In this document: positions 51,022-61,829 of the stretch, in pieces
Position numbering within the stretch: the first letter of the stretch is position 1
Layout of the letters: every line of letters starts with the position of its first letter
Assembly: GCA_030835125.1 (NCBI GenBank)
Contig: JAUQWM010000042.1
Coordinates: 53,652-117,651, forward strand
Direction of reading: 5' to 3'
Origin: Gemmatimonadaceae bacterium
GTDB taxonomy: Bacteria; Gemmatimonadota; Gemmatimonadetes; Gemmatimonadales; Gemmatimonadaceae
Length of the DNA: 64,000 nt
Notes under the pieces: model-generated
Databases searched by the model: none
Told to the model about the DNA's origin: nothing
What the model saw: only the letters and a program-made list of their open reading frames with translations
Position numbers and translations under genes: made by a program

Positions 51022-51995
51022 CAGTAGAACTTGGCCAGGTCCATCCCCGCGTACAGGCTCGCGACCTGGTCGCCATAGCCGTTGAACATCAGGGTCGCCT
51101 TGCTGCGGATCCCGCCGATGATCCGCTCGCGCTTCTGGCTCCAGCGCGGATGGTCCACGCCCGGGTTCACGTTGGCGTAGAACCCGTATTCGTGCGCTGC
51201 CGCCTTGTTCCACGCCGTCGCCGGCTCCCGGTCCGTGAACCGGATCCGCACGATCGACTTGCACCCCTTGAACCCGTACTTCCACGGCACCACGTGTCGC
51301 AGCGGCGCCCCGTTCTGGTTAGGCAGGTCCGTCCCGTAGACCCCCGTGACGAACAGCGCCAGCGGGTGCATCGCCTCGTCCAGCCGCAGGCCTTCCGTGT
51401 AGGGCCAGTCCAGCACCGGGAACCGCTGCCCCGGCATCTGCTTCGGGTCCATCAGCGTCGTGAACTCCACGTACTTCGCCGACGGGAGCGGTTCCACCCG
51501 CCGGACCAGGTCGGCCATCGGGAACCCGCGCCACGGGATCACCATCGACCAGGCCTCCACGCACCGGTGCCGGTAGATCCGGTCCTCCAGCCGGTGCGGC
51601 TTCATGAACTCCTCGAGCTGGTAGTCCGCGGGCTTCTTCACCAGGCCATCGACCTTCACCGTCCACGGCTTCACCCGGAACGCCCGCGCGTTAGGCGCCG
51701 GGTCGTCCTTCGCGGTCCCGAACTCGTAGAAGTTGTTGTAGCTCGTCACGTCGCCCCAGTCGGTCAGGTCCTTGCGGAGGTCCTCCCCCATCGCGACCGC
51801 GCCGAGCTTCCCGGGTCCCTGTCCCTGCGGACCCGCGCCATCCATCGCGCGCGCCAGCCGCGGCAACCCCACACCGGCGACCGCCGCACCCAGCAGCCCC
51901 GCCTGGCGCAGGAACTCGCGCCGGTTGCGGTACACTGACTCGTCAGTGACCTCCGACGACGGGATCGCGTGGCGCGGCGTGACACGAATCAGCAT
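51021..51995 (-). CDS. msrP: MsrP periplasmic methionine sulfoxide reductase, catalytic subunit
   Basis: A 324-residue molybdopterin enzyme exported by Tat: [19 protein letters not shown] carries the twin arginine. The Mo-cofactor ligand is Cys145 in [19 protein letters not shown], and the cofactor-binding segments [16 protein letters not shown] and [20 protein letters not shown] are present. It reduces free and protein-bound methionine sulfoxide in the periplasm, fed by MsrQ, encoded next in the same operon. Length and motifs are canonical. The 110-nt region upstream to 52105 contains no clear regulatory sequence. Confidence 0.96.
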   Translation of the reverse strand: MLIRVTPRHAIPSSEVTDESVYRNRREFLRQAGLLGAAVAGVGLPRLARAMDGAGPQGQGPGKLGAVAMGEDLRKDLTDWGDVTSYNNFYEFGTAKDDPAPNARAFRVKPWTVKVDGLVKKPADYQLEEFMKPHRLEDRIYRHRCVEAWSMVIPWRGFPMADLVRRVEPLPSAKYVEFTTLMDPKQMPGQRFPVLDWPYTEGLRLDEAMHPLALFVTGVYGTDLPNQNGAPLRHVVPWKYGFKGCKSIVRIRFTDREPATAWNKAAAHEYGFYANVNPGVDHPRWSQKRERIIGGIRSKATLMFNGYGDQVASLYAGMDLAKFY

Positions 51996-52105
51996 CCTGG
52001 CTCCTCGCTGTGGGATCGACCCGGGGGGGACCCGCCCTGGTCACCGAAGATATCGCCCAGGCACCCGTTTTGGTTCCCGGTCGATGCCCAGCCGTGAGCG
52101 CGGAC

Positions 52106-54385
52106 TCAGCAGCCGCTGGTCGCGAGGCGCGTCGTCTCCCACCGGCGTTCGCTCGCCTCCCACCGCGGCATCAGCGCGCTCCAGAGGATCGCATCCCGCA
52201 CGTTCCGCAGCGTCCTCGCCGCAAGGGCCGGGTTCCACGGCGCGCCGGTGAGGGCCCGCAGGCCGGCGGGACTCGCCTCGGGCCGCCGCTCCGCGAATTC
52301 CGCCCACTGGCGAACCACGCCGCGGGCCCGCGACTCCGCCGCATACTGCATGACCGCGCGCACCGCACCCGCGTTGTCCGACCGGCCGGCAAACCCGTCC
52401 ACGAGGCAGCTCCAGGCCGCGCCCGCCGGCGACAAGCCGGCCGCGCGCTCGTACTCGTCAGGCATCCAGGGCGTGAAGCCCGGCTGCGCCCCCAGGCTCA
52501 CCTTCCCCAGCGGCGCCTCGAGCACGCGGCGCACCGCCTCGTGCACCGTCAGCCGGCGCTCCGCACCGTAGAGTCCCGCGAACCACGTCCGCGTCGCGGC
52601 CGGGATCGAGGTGATTCCGTCCAGGGCCCGCAGCGTCGGGGCCCCGCCATCGCGCGCCGCCTCGGGCGTGATCGCCGAGGCATAGCCGGTGAGCACCGGA
52701 TCCTGCGCGGCGCTCAGGTGCCCGTTCACGCGCCCTTCCCGCGCCAGCGACGCGCTCACGAACCAGTCGACGTTCCGGGCGAGGACTTCGGTCGGGCGGG
52801 TCGTGCCGTTGGGACGCGACGCCACACTGTCGATCCGGGCACTCGCCATCAGGCGGAGCGCGCCGGCCAGCCGGTCGGTCGATTGCCGCAGCGCGTGATC
52901 GGTGCGGTACCAGCCGGTGCCGCCGTATTCCCGGCGCGCGGCCTGCCAGTCCAGGTCATGCGCGAACTCGTGGGCCATGACGCCGCTGCTCGTCACCGGC
53001 GGGAAGTAGATCGTCCGGCGGATCGGGTCGTGCATCGCGAGCACGCGATCGCCCTGCGGGCTCTCGCCGAAGTGAATGCGCAGTCCCTTCGGGTCGAACC
53101 CCGGCAGCACGCGCTTCATGTCGACGATCGCGGTCTCGAGGTTCCGGTGGAGGTACGGCCTCCATGCCGCGCGCGCGGTCGCGTCGTACGTCACCGCAAT
53201 GCCGAAGCGCGACTGCAGGTCGCGCGCGGTCGGCGCGTTGTCGCCCCGCAACCACGCGCGCTCCTGGGCGTATGGCCTGAGCGCGACGGCTGCCGTGAGG
53301 ACGATGGCGTCAGCCTCCGCGGTGCCTCCCGGCGCCCGCGCCCGCAGTACCGCGTATTCCGCGGCCAGCGTCTCCTCGTTGGACGATCGCTCGATGAACC
53401 GGGCGCGGGAAAACCGTTCCGCGGTGCCGGCGGTCGTGGAGCGCAGCAGGCCGCTGTACCCGCGGATCGCCACCAGGACCGGCGCGATCGGTGGGAGATC
53501 GCGCGAGGACGCCACTGTCGCCATACGACTCGCGAGGGCGTCGCTGCCGCTCCGCCCGTGGGGCGGATCGACGGGGCGAACGTCGGCGTCGCTGCTCGAG
53601 AGCGATTCGATCCGCGCGACCAGTCGCGGCAGCTCCGCCACGGCCTCGCGTTCGCCATCCGCCGTCAGCGGGGCGATGACCGGTCGCTCGACCTCGAAGC
53701 GCCGCGAGTCCCGCCAGCTCCGGACGAGGGACAACCGTGCGACGCCATCGCGCCTGGCCGCACCGAGCATCGCCCGCGCGTCCCGCATCGCCAGGAGGCG
53801 ATCGCGCGCCTGCGCCGCCGCCGCGGTGGCCAGTTCTGGCGCCCGTCGCGAGAGGGCCCCCGACGCCGTCGCCAATCGATAGGCAAGCCGGATCGCGAGT
53901 TCGCCGACGCGTGGATCCGCGGTCGATGCCACGACGCTGTCGATGATCGCCTGGTGATGCGTGCCGACGGCATTCCTTCGCCAGTCGGGGTCGACCAGGT
54001 CGAGCCCGGACGCGCGCGGCTCGTACGCGGCACCAACCAGGGTACGGGCCAGCATCGCCTCCGCGAGCGCAGTGGTGCCGACCGGGGCGACGGAGGGATC
54101 GCGCAATGCCTGATCGATGAGCCGGAATGGACTGCCGAGTCCGAGGCGCAACCTGGACAGGTATAGCGAGGCGGTCGCTTCGGCCGGGGTGATCTCGCTC
54201 GGCTTCCTTTCGCCGAGGACACGTTCCAGCGAATCCGCAAACGCGATACTGACGTCCGCGTGCCGCCGGACTTCGCGCTCGCGCGCCGACGACGCAAGCC
54301 GGGTCAGCCACGCGCCAGTCCCCGCGATCACGAGGAACGCGATGACTGTGCCGATGGCGAATCGTCGGATACGTCGAGGCTTCAT
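52106..54385 (-). CDS. Membrane-anchored protein with zinc-protease HExxH motif
   Basis: A 759-residue protein I cannot place in a named family. One N-terminal TM helix (FAIGTVIAFLVIAGTGAWLT, residues 9-28) anchors it. The middle is helical and Arg/Ala-rich. HEFAH at residues 472-476 (SGVMAHEFAHDLDW) is a gluzincin-type zinc site following an extended strand (DPIRRTIYFPPVTSS). TEVLARNVDWFVSASLAREG, about 68 residues later, could supply the third ligand. It may be an envelope metalloprotease. It follows the 110-nt gap before msrP, is divergent from the barrel gene, and the 140-nt divergent gap contains no evident operator. Confidence 0.65.
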   Translation of the reverse strand: MKPRRIRRFAIGTVIAFLVIAGTGAWLTRLASSAREREVRRHADVSIAFADSLERVLGERKPSEITPAEATASLYLSRLRLGLGSPFRLIDQALRDPSVAPVGTTALAEAMLARTLVGAAYEPRASGLDLVDPDWRRNAVGTHHQAIIDSVVASTADPRVGELAIRLAYRLATASGALSRRAPELATAAAAQARDRLLAMRDARAMLGAARRDGVARLSLVRSWRDSRRFEVERPVIAPLTADGEREAVAELPRLVARIESLSSSDADVRPVDPPHGRSGSDALASRMATVASSRDLPPIAPVLVAIRGYSGLLRSTTAGTAERFSRARFIERSSNEETLAAEYAVLRARAPGGTAEADAIVLTAAVALRPYAQERAWLRGDNAPTARDLQSRFGIAVTYDATARAAWRPYLHRNLETAIVDMKRVLPGFDPKGLRIHFGESPQGDRVLAMHDPIRRTIYFPPVTSSGVMAHEFAHDLDWQAARREYGGTGWYRTDHALRQSTDRLAGALRLMASARIDSVASRPNGTTRPTEVLARNVDWFVSASLAREGRVNGHLSAAQDPVLTGYASAITPEAARDGGAPTLRALDGITSIPAATRTWFAGLYGAERRLTVHEAVRRVLEAPLGKVSLGAQPGFTPWMPDEYERAAGLSPAGAAWSCLVDGFAGRSDNAGAVRAVMQYAAESRARGVVRQWAEFAERRPEASPAGLRALTGAPWNPALAARTLRNVRDAILWSALMPRWEASERRWETTRLATSGC

Positions 54386-54552
54386 GTCACACCAAACTGG
54401 ACCTTGCTGGAATCTCGCGCCGGGAGCGGAACGGCGCCGGTCCTGTCATCCGACACCCGAAGGGGCGGTTTCGTCACCTGACCGGGCGATACCCGCCGGC
54501 TGATGGCTCCGCTTAGCTTCATCCCGTGACCATCGAATGTCCCTGGCCGCTG

Positions 54553-55167
54553 ATGAGACGCGCAGCTCGGACCATTGTTATCGCGTGGGGACTCCTGGTG
54601 ACCTGTGAAGTTTCCGCCGCCAGGTCCCAGGCGTTGCCGCGCACGAACCTCGGCCTTCCGGCCGTATCAGCCATCGGCCTGTATGGCGGCGTCGCCCGCC
54701 TGGAGCGCTCGAGCACCGGTGCCGAGATCGGGGGGTTCCTCGACCTGGGGTGGTTGCGGGGAAGATCCGTGCGGCTCCAGGGGGACGTCGGGCTCGTCCG
54801 TGCCAGTTTGACCGAGTTCGTCGAGCTCGAGGATTCGACCTACACCGGGCACTACCTGGACCTCAGCGTCGACGTGAGCGCGGTCTGGCTGGCTTCGCCG
54901 GATGGAGCGGCCTCGCCGTATGTCCTTGCGGGTGTTGGTGTTCATGCGCTGTCGAGTACGTTCGGGACGCTGTTTCTCGATCGACGCTACAACACGAACC
55001 GGTTCGGCAGCCACGTCGGGGCAGGCCTGCGTCTCCGCACCGGCGGAAGCGGGCCGATTCAGCCGGCGCTGTTTATTGAAGCGCGACGGGTGATCTCGGA
55101 TGAGGTGCAACGCACGGTACTCCGCGCCGGACTGCTCTCGCTGTTTGGCGACCTCGGCCGCAAGTGA
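54553..55167 (+). CDS. Outer-membrane beta-barrel protein
   Basis: A 204-residue exported protein. The signal peptide (RTIVIAWGLLVTCEVSAARS) is followed by amphipathic beta strands typical of an 8-stranded barrel (IGLYGGVARLERSSTGAEIG, SVRLQGDVGLVRASLTEFVE, SPYVLAGVGVHALSSTFG, FGSHVGAGLRLRTGG). No porin loop or enzyme motif is visible. ATG 54553 begins the signal peptide; an in-frame GTG at 54526 would add nine residues. Its stop overlaps the AlkD-like start by 4 nt (GTGA). Confidence 0.78.
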   Translation: MRRAARTIVIAWGLLVTCEVSAARSQALPRTNLGLPAVSAIGLYGGVARLERSSTGAEIGGFLDLGWLRGRSVRLQGDVGLVRASLTEFVELEDSTYTGHYLDLSVDVSAVWLASPDGAASPYVLAGVGVHALSSTFGTLFLDRRYNTNRFGSHVGAGLRLRTGGSGPIQPALFIEARRVISDEVQRTVLRAGLLSLFGDLGRK

Positions 55168-55925
55168 CTACCGCAAAACGGGGCGCCGGAAAACGCACGA
55201 AGGGCACCGGATCGACGAACACGCCCCGGGACGTCGAGCAGGATGTCGCCATGGCCCTTCGCTGGCTCGAGCGTCGCGGGTCGAAGAAGAACCGGGACGG
55301 GATGGCACGATACGGCATCGTGGCCGAGAAGGTCTTCGGTGTTTCGATGGGCTCCATGCAGTCCCTCGCCCGGAAGCTCGGGAAGGATCACAAGCTCGCG
55401 GCAGCGCTCTGGCGCACCGGCTGGTACGAGGCCCGCATGCTGGCGACCATGGTCGATGACCCCGGGCGTGTGACGCCGGCGCAGATGGAGCGGTGGGCGA
55501 AGTCGTTCGAGAACTGGGCAGTGTGCGACACGGCCACCTTCGTGCTCTTCGACCGGACGCCCTACGCGTGGGCCATGGTCCGGTCCTGGGCCGGCCGGAA
55601 GGAGGAGTTCGTGAAGCGCGCGGCATTCGCGATGCTGGCCAGCCTGACGATTCACGACAAGGCAGCGCCTGACGCGCCGTTCATCCTGGGGCTCTCCCTG
55701 ATCGAGCGCGAAGCCGGCGACGGGCGGAATTACGTGAAGAAGTCGGTGAACTGGGCGCTGCGCTCGATCGGCAAGCGAAACCTGGCGCTTCACCGTCGGG
55801 CTGTGGCTGTCGCGAAGCGCCTTGCGAAGTCTGCCGACCCGACGCCGCGCTGGATCGGGAAGGACGCCCTCCGGGAGTTGACCAGCCCGGCGGTGGCGCG
55901 ACGGCTTGCCCGGAAGCAGCGCTAG
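55164..55925 (+). CDS. AlkD-like DNA alkylation repair protein
   Basis: A 253-residue HEAT-repeat protein. DVEQDVAMALRWLERRGSKK and AEKVFGVSMGSMQSLARKLG are the first helices; FENWAVCDTATFVLFDRTPY is the diagnostic DNA-alkylation-repair pattern with the conserved Trp and Asp, and YVKKSVNWALRSIGKRNLAL is the last repeat. AlkD excises bulky or cationic alkylpurines. A basic, Gly/Thr-rich N-terminal tail of about 22 residues precedes the fold. The GTG start is coupled to the barrel gene by a 4-nt overlap, and the 3' end overlaps the convergent acylase gene by 4 nt. Confidence 0.88.
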   Translation: MTTAKRGAGKRTKGTGSTNTPRDVEQDVAMALRWLERRGSKKNRDGMARYGIVAEKVFGVSMGSMQSLARKLGKDHKLAAALWRTGWYEARMLATMVDDPGRVTPAQMERWAKSFENWAVCDTATFVLFDRTPYAWAMVRSWAGRKEEFVKRAAFAMLASLTIHDKAAPDAPFILGLSLIEREAGDGRNYVKKSVNWALRSIGKRNLALHRRAVAVAKRLAKSADPTPRWIGKDALRELTSPAVARRLARKQR

Positions 55926-58057
55926 TCCGGTCGCTCACCCGGCCGATAGCGCAGGACGGCCTGCGCATCGATTTCCTGTTCGGCGAAGGCGACCCGCTTG
56001 AGGTCCCCACGGGCGAAGCGCTCGGCCTGGTCAGCGTGCCACCGCGACTGGGAATCCGGGCTCTGGCCGTAGGCCAGGACCGAGTACGCGCGCGGCACGT
56101 CGGTGAACTCGACCGCCAGGACCCAGCCGTCCCCGCCGTTGGCGGCCAGCTTGCCGTCGGGCTCGCGCGAGAAGTTGAGCACCCGGAAGCACCCTAACGC
56201 GCCGGCACAGCCGCCGACCGGCACGTCGACGCCCCCGCGGCGGACGCGGTGCACCTCGCCCCAGGTCACGTCCCACCGGCCGTAGCGACGTGTCGCCTCG
56301 CCGACGGCCCAGGCGAAGGCGTCGGCAGCCCGGGCATGGTCGCTCAGGCCGGCGGGGGTCCGGGTCGGATCGCTCGCGGTCCAGCGGCGAGCGTACCGCA
56401 GCGAGTCCGCGAGGCCCTGCGCGTACCGCTGCCACCACACCTCGAACAGGGTTCCGCCACGACTGCCCGGCTCGGACGTGTTCTCCCAGCGCTCGAGGAG
56501 CGCGAGGGCGGCGGCGACGTCGCCCGACGGATTGGTCGCCTTTACCGCAGCAACGAGATCCGGCTTGACGCGATCGGCGAGCAGCATGCGGTAGCTGTGC
56601 TTGCGCCGCACCACGTCCTCGAGGGTGAGTTTCTCCCGGCCCCCGACCAGTTCGAGCGCGTGCTGGCTGCGTAACGACAGCGACGGCGCCTCGAGGTTCG
56701 GGTACGGGTTGCCGGTGTCCAGGGCCGCCCGCAGGTTGGTCCAGTGCGGGGAGCTGTTCTCGTTATGCACGTACCCGCCGGGTGGGTTGAGGACCTGCGG
56801 CAGGGAATCGAAGGGGACGTACCGGGTCCAGACCTCGCGGGTGTCGCGGGCCGCGATCGCCAGCGAGTCGCCACCCGACGGGTGCGGCAGGACGGGCAGG
56901 GCCGCGTTCCAGAGGTAGTAGATGTTCCCAGCGCGGTCGGCGTAAGTGAAGTTGGAGGTCATGCGCGCCCGGATCCGCATCGCGTCCTTCCACTCGGCCA
57001 GCGACGTGGCCCGGATCATCTTCAGGAACTGCTCGCCGGCGCGGTAGTCGCCCTCGCCGGCAGCCTTCACCACGTAGACCTTGCCGCTCGCCCGGTGGAC
57101 GACGGGCCCGAGCGGCGTGCTCCACATCTCGCGCGTCTCGGTGGCCATGGCGTCGCCGTTGCGGAACGTCACCGTCGCCAGCTCGCGTCGCATCGGGATG
57201 GACTGCCCGTCGAACAGGTAATGGTCCGTGGTCGCCGGATCGGCGTCGAGGGCATACAGCTCGTCCAGGTCCTGGGCGTTGTTGGTCGTCGAGAACCCCA
57301 GGTACCGGTTGAACCCGCCGATCACGAGGAAGGGACCGCCGATGCGGAAGTCGCCGTAGAAATCGACGACACCAGGCACCGTGAGGTGGGCCTCGTAGTA
57401 GCCGGCATCCCAGTTGAGGTGCGGGTTCCGCAACAGGATCGCCCGGCCCGATTTCGTGCGGCTGGGCGCGAACGCCCAGGCGTTGGAGCCAACGTTGTCG
57501 GTCGCCGCGGGGGCGGGCTCGTCAGGCACCCTGCGCGCGGTGTCCCGGCGGGGCTGGTCGAGCAGTCGCTGGTACGCCCGGATGGCGCTGGCCGATGTGC
57601 CGCCGATGTCCTGCGCGGCCACGTCGTAGCCGCTGAACGTCGGCATTCCCGGCGGGAACTGGTCGGGGTGCAGCGCAACGAACCGGTTCAGGCCGGCGGC
57701 AAACCCCTCATAGACGTCACGCGTCGGCTCCTCGAGGCGGTGATACGTCTCCGCGACACGCTGGCGGTCCCGCCACGCCCCGAAATCGCTCTCAATGCTG
57801 TCGTGGCCGAACACGCGAGCCATGTTGCCGCTGGCGCGGAGCATGGTCATGGCGGTTCGTGATCCGTAGTCCTCCGACTGAACCCAGGCAAGCGCATACG
57901 CGCCCGCGCGAAGCGTCCGGGCCCGGATGTGCGGCACGCCATGCCCGGTGCGGATCACCTCGACGTCCCGCCAGAGCGGCTCCGTCGATTCCTGGTGCGT
58001 CGAGAGCGGCAGGGTCACGGTCGCGGCGAACGCGAGCCGGAGGAATGGCCTGGTCAT
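55922..58057 (-). CDS. Penicillin acylase-family Ntn hydrolase
   Basis: A 711-residue exported precursor. Signal peptide (FLRLAFAATVTLPLSTHQ), alpha chain with VIRTGHGVPHIRARTLRAGA and ALAWVQSEDYGSRTAMTMLR, then the autocatalytic site NVGSNAWAFAPSRTKSGRAI, where Ser191 becomes the N-terminal nucleophile of the beta chain. LLRNPHLNWDAGYYEAHL and YLGFSTTNNAQDLDELY are typical of the PvdQ/aculeacin acylase branch. Such enzymes cleave amides, including acyl-homoserine lactones and lipopeptides; the substrate here is unknown. I chose ATG 58057 over ATG 58087 because the signal peptide starts there. Confidence 0.92.
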   Translation of the reverse strand: MTRPFLRLAFAATVTLPLSTHQESTEPLWRDVEVIRTGHGVPHIRARTLRAGAYALAWVQSEDYGSRTAMTMLRASGNMARVFGHDSIESDFGAWRDRQRVAETYHRLEEPTRDVYEGFAAGLNRFVALHPDQFPPGMPTFSGYDVAAQDIGGTSASAIRAYQRLLDQPRRDTARRVPDEPAPAATDNVGSNAWAFAPSRTKSGRAILLRNPHLNWDAGYYEAHLTVPGVVDFYGDFRIGGPFLVIGGFNRYLGFSTTNNAQDLDELYALDADPATTDHYLFDGQSIPMRRELATVTFRNGDAMATETREMWSTPLGPVVHRASGKVYVVKAAGEGDYRAGEQFLKMIRATSLAEWKDAMRIRARMTSNFTYADRAGNIYYLWNAALPVLPHPSGGDSLAIAARDTREVWTRYVPFDSLPQVLNPPGGYVHNENSSPHWTNLRAALDTGNPYPNLEAPSLSLRSQHALELVGGREKLTLEDVVRRKHSYRMLLADRVKPDLVAAVKATNPSGDVAAALALLERWENTSEPGSRGGTLFEVWWQRYAQGLADSLRYARRWTASDPTRTPAGLSDHARAADAFAWAVGEATRRYGRWDVTWGEVHRVRRGGVDVPVGGCAGALGCFRVLNFSREPDGKLAANGGDGWVLAVEFTDVPRAYSVLAYGQSPDSQSRWHADQAERFARGDLKRVAFAEQEIDAQAVLRYRPGERPD

Positions 58058-58135
58058 TGAGCCGGGATCGCTGAGGGTCAGCGACAAATGTGTCGCCTGA
58101 CCGGGACCACGCCAGTCCGCACAGCGATCGGCCGC

Positions 58136-58546
58136 TCAGTCGTCCTTTCGAAAACTGAATATCAGGTATCCCGGCGTCGTCGACGGCTCGAGCGCGTAGG
58201 TGTACTTCCCCGGGCCAAGGGGCTCTTCACCGACGTAGTCGATCGGTTGCAGCACGTAGTCCGTGTCGCCGACCTCCACGAGGATGTACGCGTACCGGTA
58301 CGCCGCGGAGACACGCACGTAGTCGGACACCTGGTTGGCCGCCAGCGCGCCGAACTCGACCTGATCCTCGGGGAGGTGCACGAAGGTCCGATCGAACGTC
58401 ACCGGACTCTCGTTCGCGACGCGGAGCAGGATGTCGCCCTCCTCGTCGCCGCCGAAGGGAGACGAGCATGCGCCGGTGAGGGCGATCGCCACACCAAGCA
58501 CGGTCGCTCTCCAGGCCGGATTCCGGATCCCGCGGGCTGCTGTCAT
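58136..58546 (-). CDS. Small lipoprotein of unknown function
   Basis: A 136-residue predicted lipoprotein. Basic N-terminus, hydrophobic ATVLGVAIALTGAC with lipobox LTGAC, an acidic linker (GGDEEGDILLRV), then a single beta-rich domain (RTFVHLPEDQVEFGALAANQ, YAYILVEVGDTDYVLQPIDY, GKYTYALEPSTTPGYLIFSF). Resembles small transthyretin-like or carbohydrate-binding sandwiches but I cannot name the family. ATG 58546 puts the signal peptide at the N-terminus. The 78-nt gap to the acylase gene shows nothing, and the 147-nt gap toward the BNR gene stop holds no clear signal. Confidence 0.72.
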   Translation of the reverse strand: MTAARGIRNPAWRATVLGVAIALTGACSSPFGGDEEGDILLRVANESPVTFDRTFVHLPEDQVEFGALAANQVSDYVRVSAAYRYAYILVEVGDTDYVLQPIDYVGEEPLGPGKYTYALEPSTTPGYLIFSFRKDD

Positions 58547-58693
58547 CGGGTCACTCCATGCTGGCAGGGGACTCCCCGTCACCCGCGAAGAGACAATCGC
58601 GGTGACGGCAAACCCCTACCGGCGTCGGCGTGTCCCGCGCCCATGGGCAGGACGCGCCGACGTGCGCTCCCGGCTGGCGACGCGATGCCGGCG

Positions 58694-61600
58694 CTACTGC
58701 GGCAGCGGCAACACCAGGAAGGCCTGCGATGGCCCGATCGGCGTCACCGTGGTGCCGACCATGCGGCCAATCGACGCCGTGTAGGAGCCGTTAGGCACGC
58801 GCTGGCCGAAGCCGCCCCGGCCCCCGCCCCCGGGCCCGCCGCGTCCGGGCCCGCCCACGCACGGCGGCACGGTGCCCGGCGCACCCGCGGCCGAGCTGTC
58901 CGGCGCGCCGGCGCCCCGTCCGCCGGCCGCCCCGCCCCCGCCGCCGGCGCGACCCGGCGTGACCGGCGCGTCAGGCACCAGGGCCCAGGCAACGCGGCGC
59001 ATGCCCGGGGCCTTGTCCAGCTCGCACCGCCGCACCTGTTGGCCGGCCTGGTTCGTGATCGTCAGCACCAGCTTCGCGTCCGCCGGCAACGCGCGACCAA
59101 CGTGGTACGTGAACACGGCCCCTGACGGCGGGTTCGCCACCTGGTAATTGCCCGACAGGGCCCCGATCCCCGCGCTGCCCGCCGGACCGAGTCCTGTCGC
59201 GTTGAACGAGTACGCATGCCGCAGCGGGAACAACCGCGCCTCTTCCGCCAGCGCCGCCGGCGTGACTTCGCGGAGCGCGCTGTAGTCGTCCAGGATGTAG
59301 AAGCCACGCCCGAAGGTCGCGATCACCAGGTCCGTCTCCCGCTTCTGCACCTGCATGTCACGGACCTGGATGGAGGGCAGACCTCCCTTGAGCGGCACCC
59401 AGGCCGCCCCGCCATCCACGCTCACGAACACCCCGAACTCCGTCCCGGCGAACAGCAGGTTGCCGTTGACGTGGTCCTGGATCACCGACCAGACGTCGTG
59501 CCTGGACGGCAGGTTGCCGCTGATGTTGCTCCACGTGCGGCCACGGTCCGTGCTGCGCACGAGGTACGCCTTGTAGTCGCCACGCTGCCAGTTGTTGAGC
59601 GCCACGAACACCGTGTTCGCGTCGCGCGGCGACGCGAACACATCGGCGACATACGTGTGCTTCGGCACGCCGGGGAAATCCTCGATCCGCCGCCAGGTCT
59701 TCCCGCCGTCCTCCGTGACCTGCACCAGGCCGTCGTCGGTGCCGGTCCAGATCAGCCCCTCGAACACGGGCGATTCATCGATCGTCACGATGTTGCTCAG
59801 GGCCGTGGTCGAACCGTTGAGCGCCACCGACCCGGCCGGCCACACCTTGCCCATGATCGGCAGCGTATCGCGATTCAGGTTGCGCGACAGGTCCGGGCTG
59901 ATGCGCACCCAGTTGTCGCCGCGGTTGTCGCTGCGGTACAGGAACTGGCTGCCGAAGTACAGCCGCGTCGACAGGTGCGGGCTCACGATGATCGGGGCGT
60001 CCCAGTTCCACCGGTCCGCCGGTCCGCCGGCACGTCCTCCGCCACCCGCGCGTCCCTGACCGCCGCCACGTCCCGCGGTCGAATCGGGGGCGCCACCGCG
60101 CCCGCCGCGACCGGCCGCCCCGCCGCTCTCGTCATCCTGGGCCACCGCCTGGCCCGGGTTCGGCCGGATGCCGGTCCCGCGTCCCTCCCGCACGTCGAAC
60201 CGCGACAGGCCGCCATTCTGCGATTCCGCATAGATGAAGTTCTGGTCCTCGGGGTCGAAGCGGGTCTGGAACCCGTCGCCGCCGGCGACGATGAACCAGT
60301 CGCTGTTGCGGATGCCCCACGGGTTCGCGGTCCGCGACGGGCCGCACATCGAGAAGTTGTCCTGCGTGCCGCCGCACACCCGGTAGAACGGCTTGGCGTT
60401 GTCGGCCGAAACGCGATAGTACTGCGTCACCGGCAGGTTGGCGAAGAAGCGCCAGGTCGCGCCGTTGTCGTAGGTCTCGTACAACCCGCCGTCGTTGCCT
60501 AACAGGATGTGGTTCCGGTCGGACGGGTCGAACGTCAGGTCGTGATGGTCGACGTGCACGGGATTGAACGACGGCGTCGGCTGCCCCTGGTCCCACCCGG
60601 GGCTGCTCCACGTGTTGCCCCAGTCCGTGGAGCGCGAGATGTTCGTCGCCACGGAATACATCGTGCCCGGCCGCGCCGGGTCGACGAAGAGCTCGGAGTA
60701 GTACTGGCCGGTGCCGTTGCTGAACCAGGTGTGCGTCGAGTCGATCGCGACCGACGCGCCGCTGCAGTGCGTGGTGAGGCTGTCGGCCACGGCGTTGCCA
60801 CGGCCGCCGCCACGACCGGCCCCGCCACCGCCACCGCCAGCCCGACCCGCGGCGACGGCCTGCTTGCCGTAGCGCGTCCAGCTGCTCCCGCCGTTGGTCG
60901 ACTTGTAGAAGCCCTGCCCGCCCTGCGCTTCCACCAGCGCATACAGCTCCGTCGGCGAGCGGCGGCCATCGATCGCCAGGGCGATCCGCCCGACGTCGCA
61001 GCGCGGGAGGCCGGTGGTCAGCCGCGACCACGTGCGGCCGCCGTTGGTCGACTTCTGGATGCCCGCCTCACGCCCACCGCCGATGGCCTGCCCGACGTGC
61101 CGGCGTCGCTGGTACGTCGATGCATACAGGACGTCGGGGTTCTTCGGGTCCACCACGAGGTCGGTGACGCCGGTGTTCTCGCTGATGGTGAGCACCGCGC
61201 TCCACGTGTTCCCGCCATCGGTCGTCTTGTACAGCCCGCGCTCGCCGCCGGCCGAGAAGAGCGGACCCTGGGACGCCACGTAGACCACGTTCGAGTTGCG
61301 CGGGTCGATGACGATCTTCCCGATGTGCTCCGACGACTCGAGCCCGACCCGCTTCCAGGTCCTGCCGGCGTCGGTGGACTTGTAGACGCCGTCGCCGAAG
61401 TGCGCGCTGCGCTGGCTGTGGTTCTCGCCGGTGCCGAGCCACACGACGTTCGAGTTGCGCGGGTCGATCACCACGCAACAGAGCGAGAACGACGGCCCCT
61501 GGTCGAAGATCGGCTCGAACGACAGCCCGCGGTTGACCGTCTTCCACAGGCCGCCGAACGCGGTCGCGACATACCAGACGTTAGGGTCCCGCGGGTCGAT

Positions 61601-61759
61601 CTCCGTGTCCGCGATGCGGCCCGTGACGAAGCCGGGGCCGATCGAGCGGAAGGCGACTGCCTCGAGCGCAGCGGGATCGAGGGTGCCCTGCGCGCCGACG
61701 GGCGTGGCGAGCGTGAACGCGACGAGCGCAACGACGGCTGGCAGGACGGATCTGGGCAT
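58694..61759 (-). CDS. Secreted sortilin/VPS10-like BNR-repeat protein
   Basis: A 1021-residue exported protein (signal peptide [20 protein letters not shown]). Many BNR/Asp-box repeats are visible: [80 protein letters not shown]. They form paired ten-bladed sortilin-type propellers, like glycosyl-hydrolase-annotated exoproteins common in soil bacteria. Long Gly/Arg-rich inserts ([20 protein letters not shown] and two others) interrupt the blades and the C-terminus. ATG 61759 starts the signal peptide. Ligand or activity unknown. Confidence 0.9.
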   Translation of the reverse strand: MPRSVLPAVVALVAFTLATPVGAQGTLDPAALEAVAFRSIGPGFVTGRIADTEIDPRDPNVWYVATAFGGLWKTVNRGLSFEPIFDQGPSFSLCCVVIDPRNSNVVWLGTGENHSQRSAHFGDGVYKSTDAGRTWKRVGLESSEHIGKIVIDPRNSNVVYVASQGPLFSAGGERGLYKTTDGGNTWSAVLTISENTGVTDLVVDPKNPDVLYASTYQRRRHVGQAIGGGREAGIQKSTNGGRTWSRLTTGLPRCDVGRIALAIDGRRSPTELYALVEAQGGQGFYKSTNGGSSWTRYGKQAVAAGRAGGGGGGAGRGGGRGNAVADSLTTHCSGASVAIDSTHTWFSNGTGQYYSELFVDPARPGTMYSVATNISRSTDWGNTWSSPGWDQGQPTPSFNPVHVDHHDLTFDPSDRNHILLGNDGGLYETYDNGATWRFFANLPVTQYYRVSADNAKPFYRVCGGTQDNFSMCGPSRTANPWGIRNSDWFIVAGGDGFQTRFDPEDQNFIYAESQNGGLSRFDVREGRGTGIRPNPGQAVAQDDESGGAAGRGGRGGAPDSTAGRGGGQGRAGGGGRAGGPADRWNWDAPIIVSPHLSTRLYFGSQFLYRSDNRGDNWVRISPDLSRNLNRDTLPIMGKVWPAGSVALNGSTTALSNIVTIDESPVFEGLIWTGTDDGLVQVTEDGGKTWRRIEDFPGVPKHTYVADVFASPRDANTVFVALNNWQRGDYKAYLVRSTDRGRTWSNISGNLPSRHDVWSVIQDHVNGNLLFAGTEFGVFVSVDGGAAWVPLKGGLPSIQVRDMQVQKRETDLVIATFGRGFYILDDYSALREVTPAALAEEARLFPLRHAYSFNATGLGPAGSAGIGALSGNYQVANPPSGAVFTYHVGRALPADAKLVLTITNQAGQQVRRCELDKAPGMRRVAWALVPDAPVTPGRAGGGGGAAGGRGAGAPDSSAAGAPGTVPPCVGGPGRGGPGGGGRGGFGQRVPNGSYTASIGRMVGTTVTPIGPSQAFLVLPLPQ

Positions 61760-61829
61760 GAGCACACCGGTCGGAAGGCCACGGGACGAACTCCGACCGG
61801 AAGCTGATGCCCGCGGTGGCGGTGCGCAA

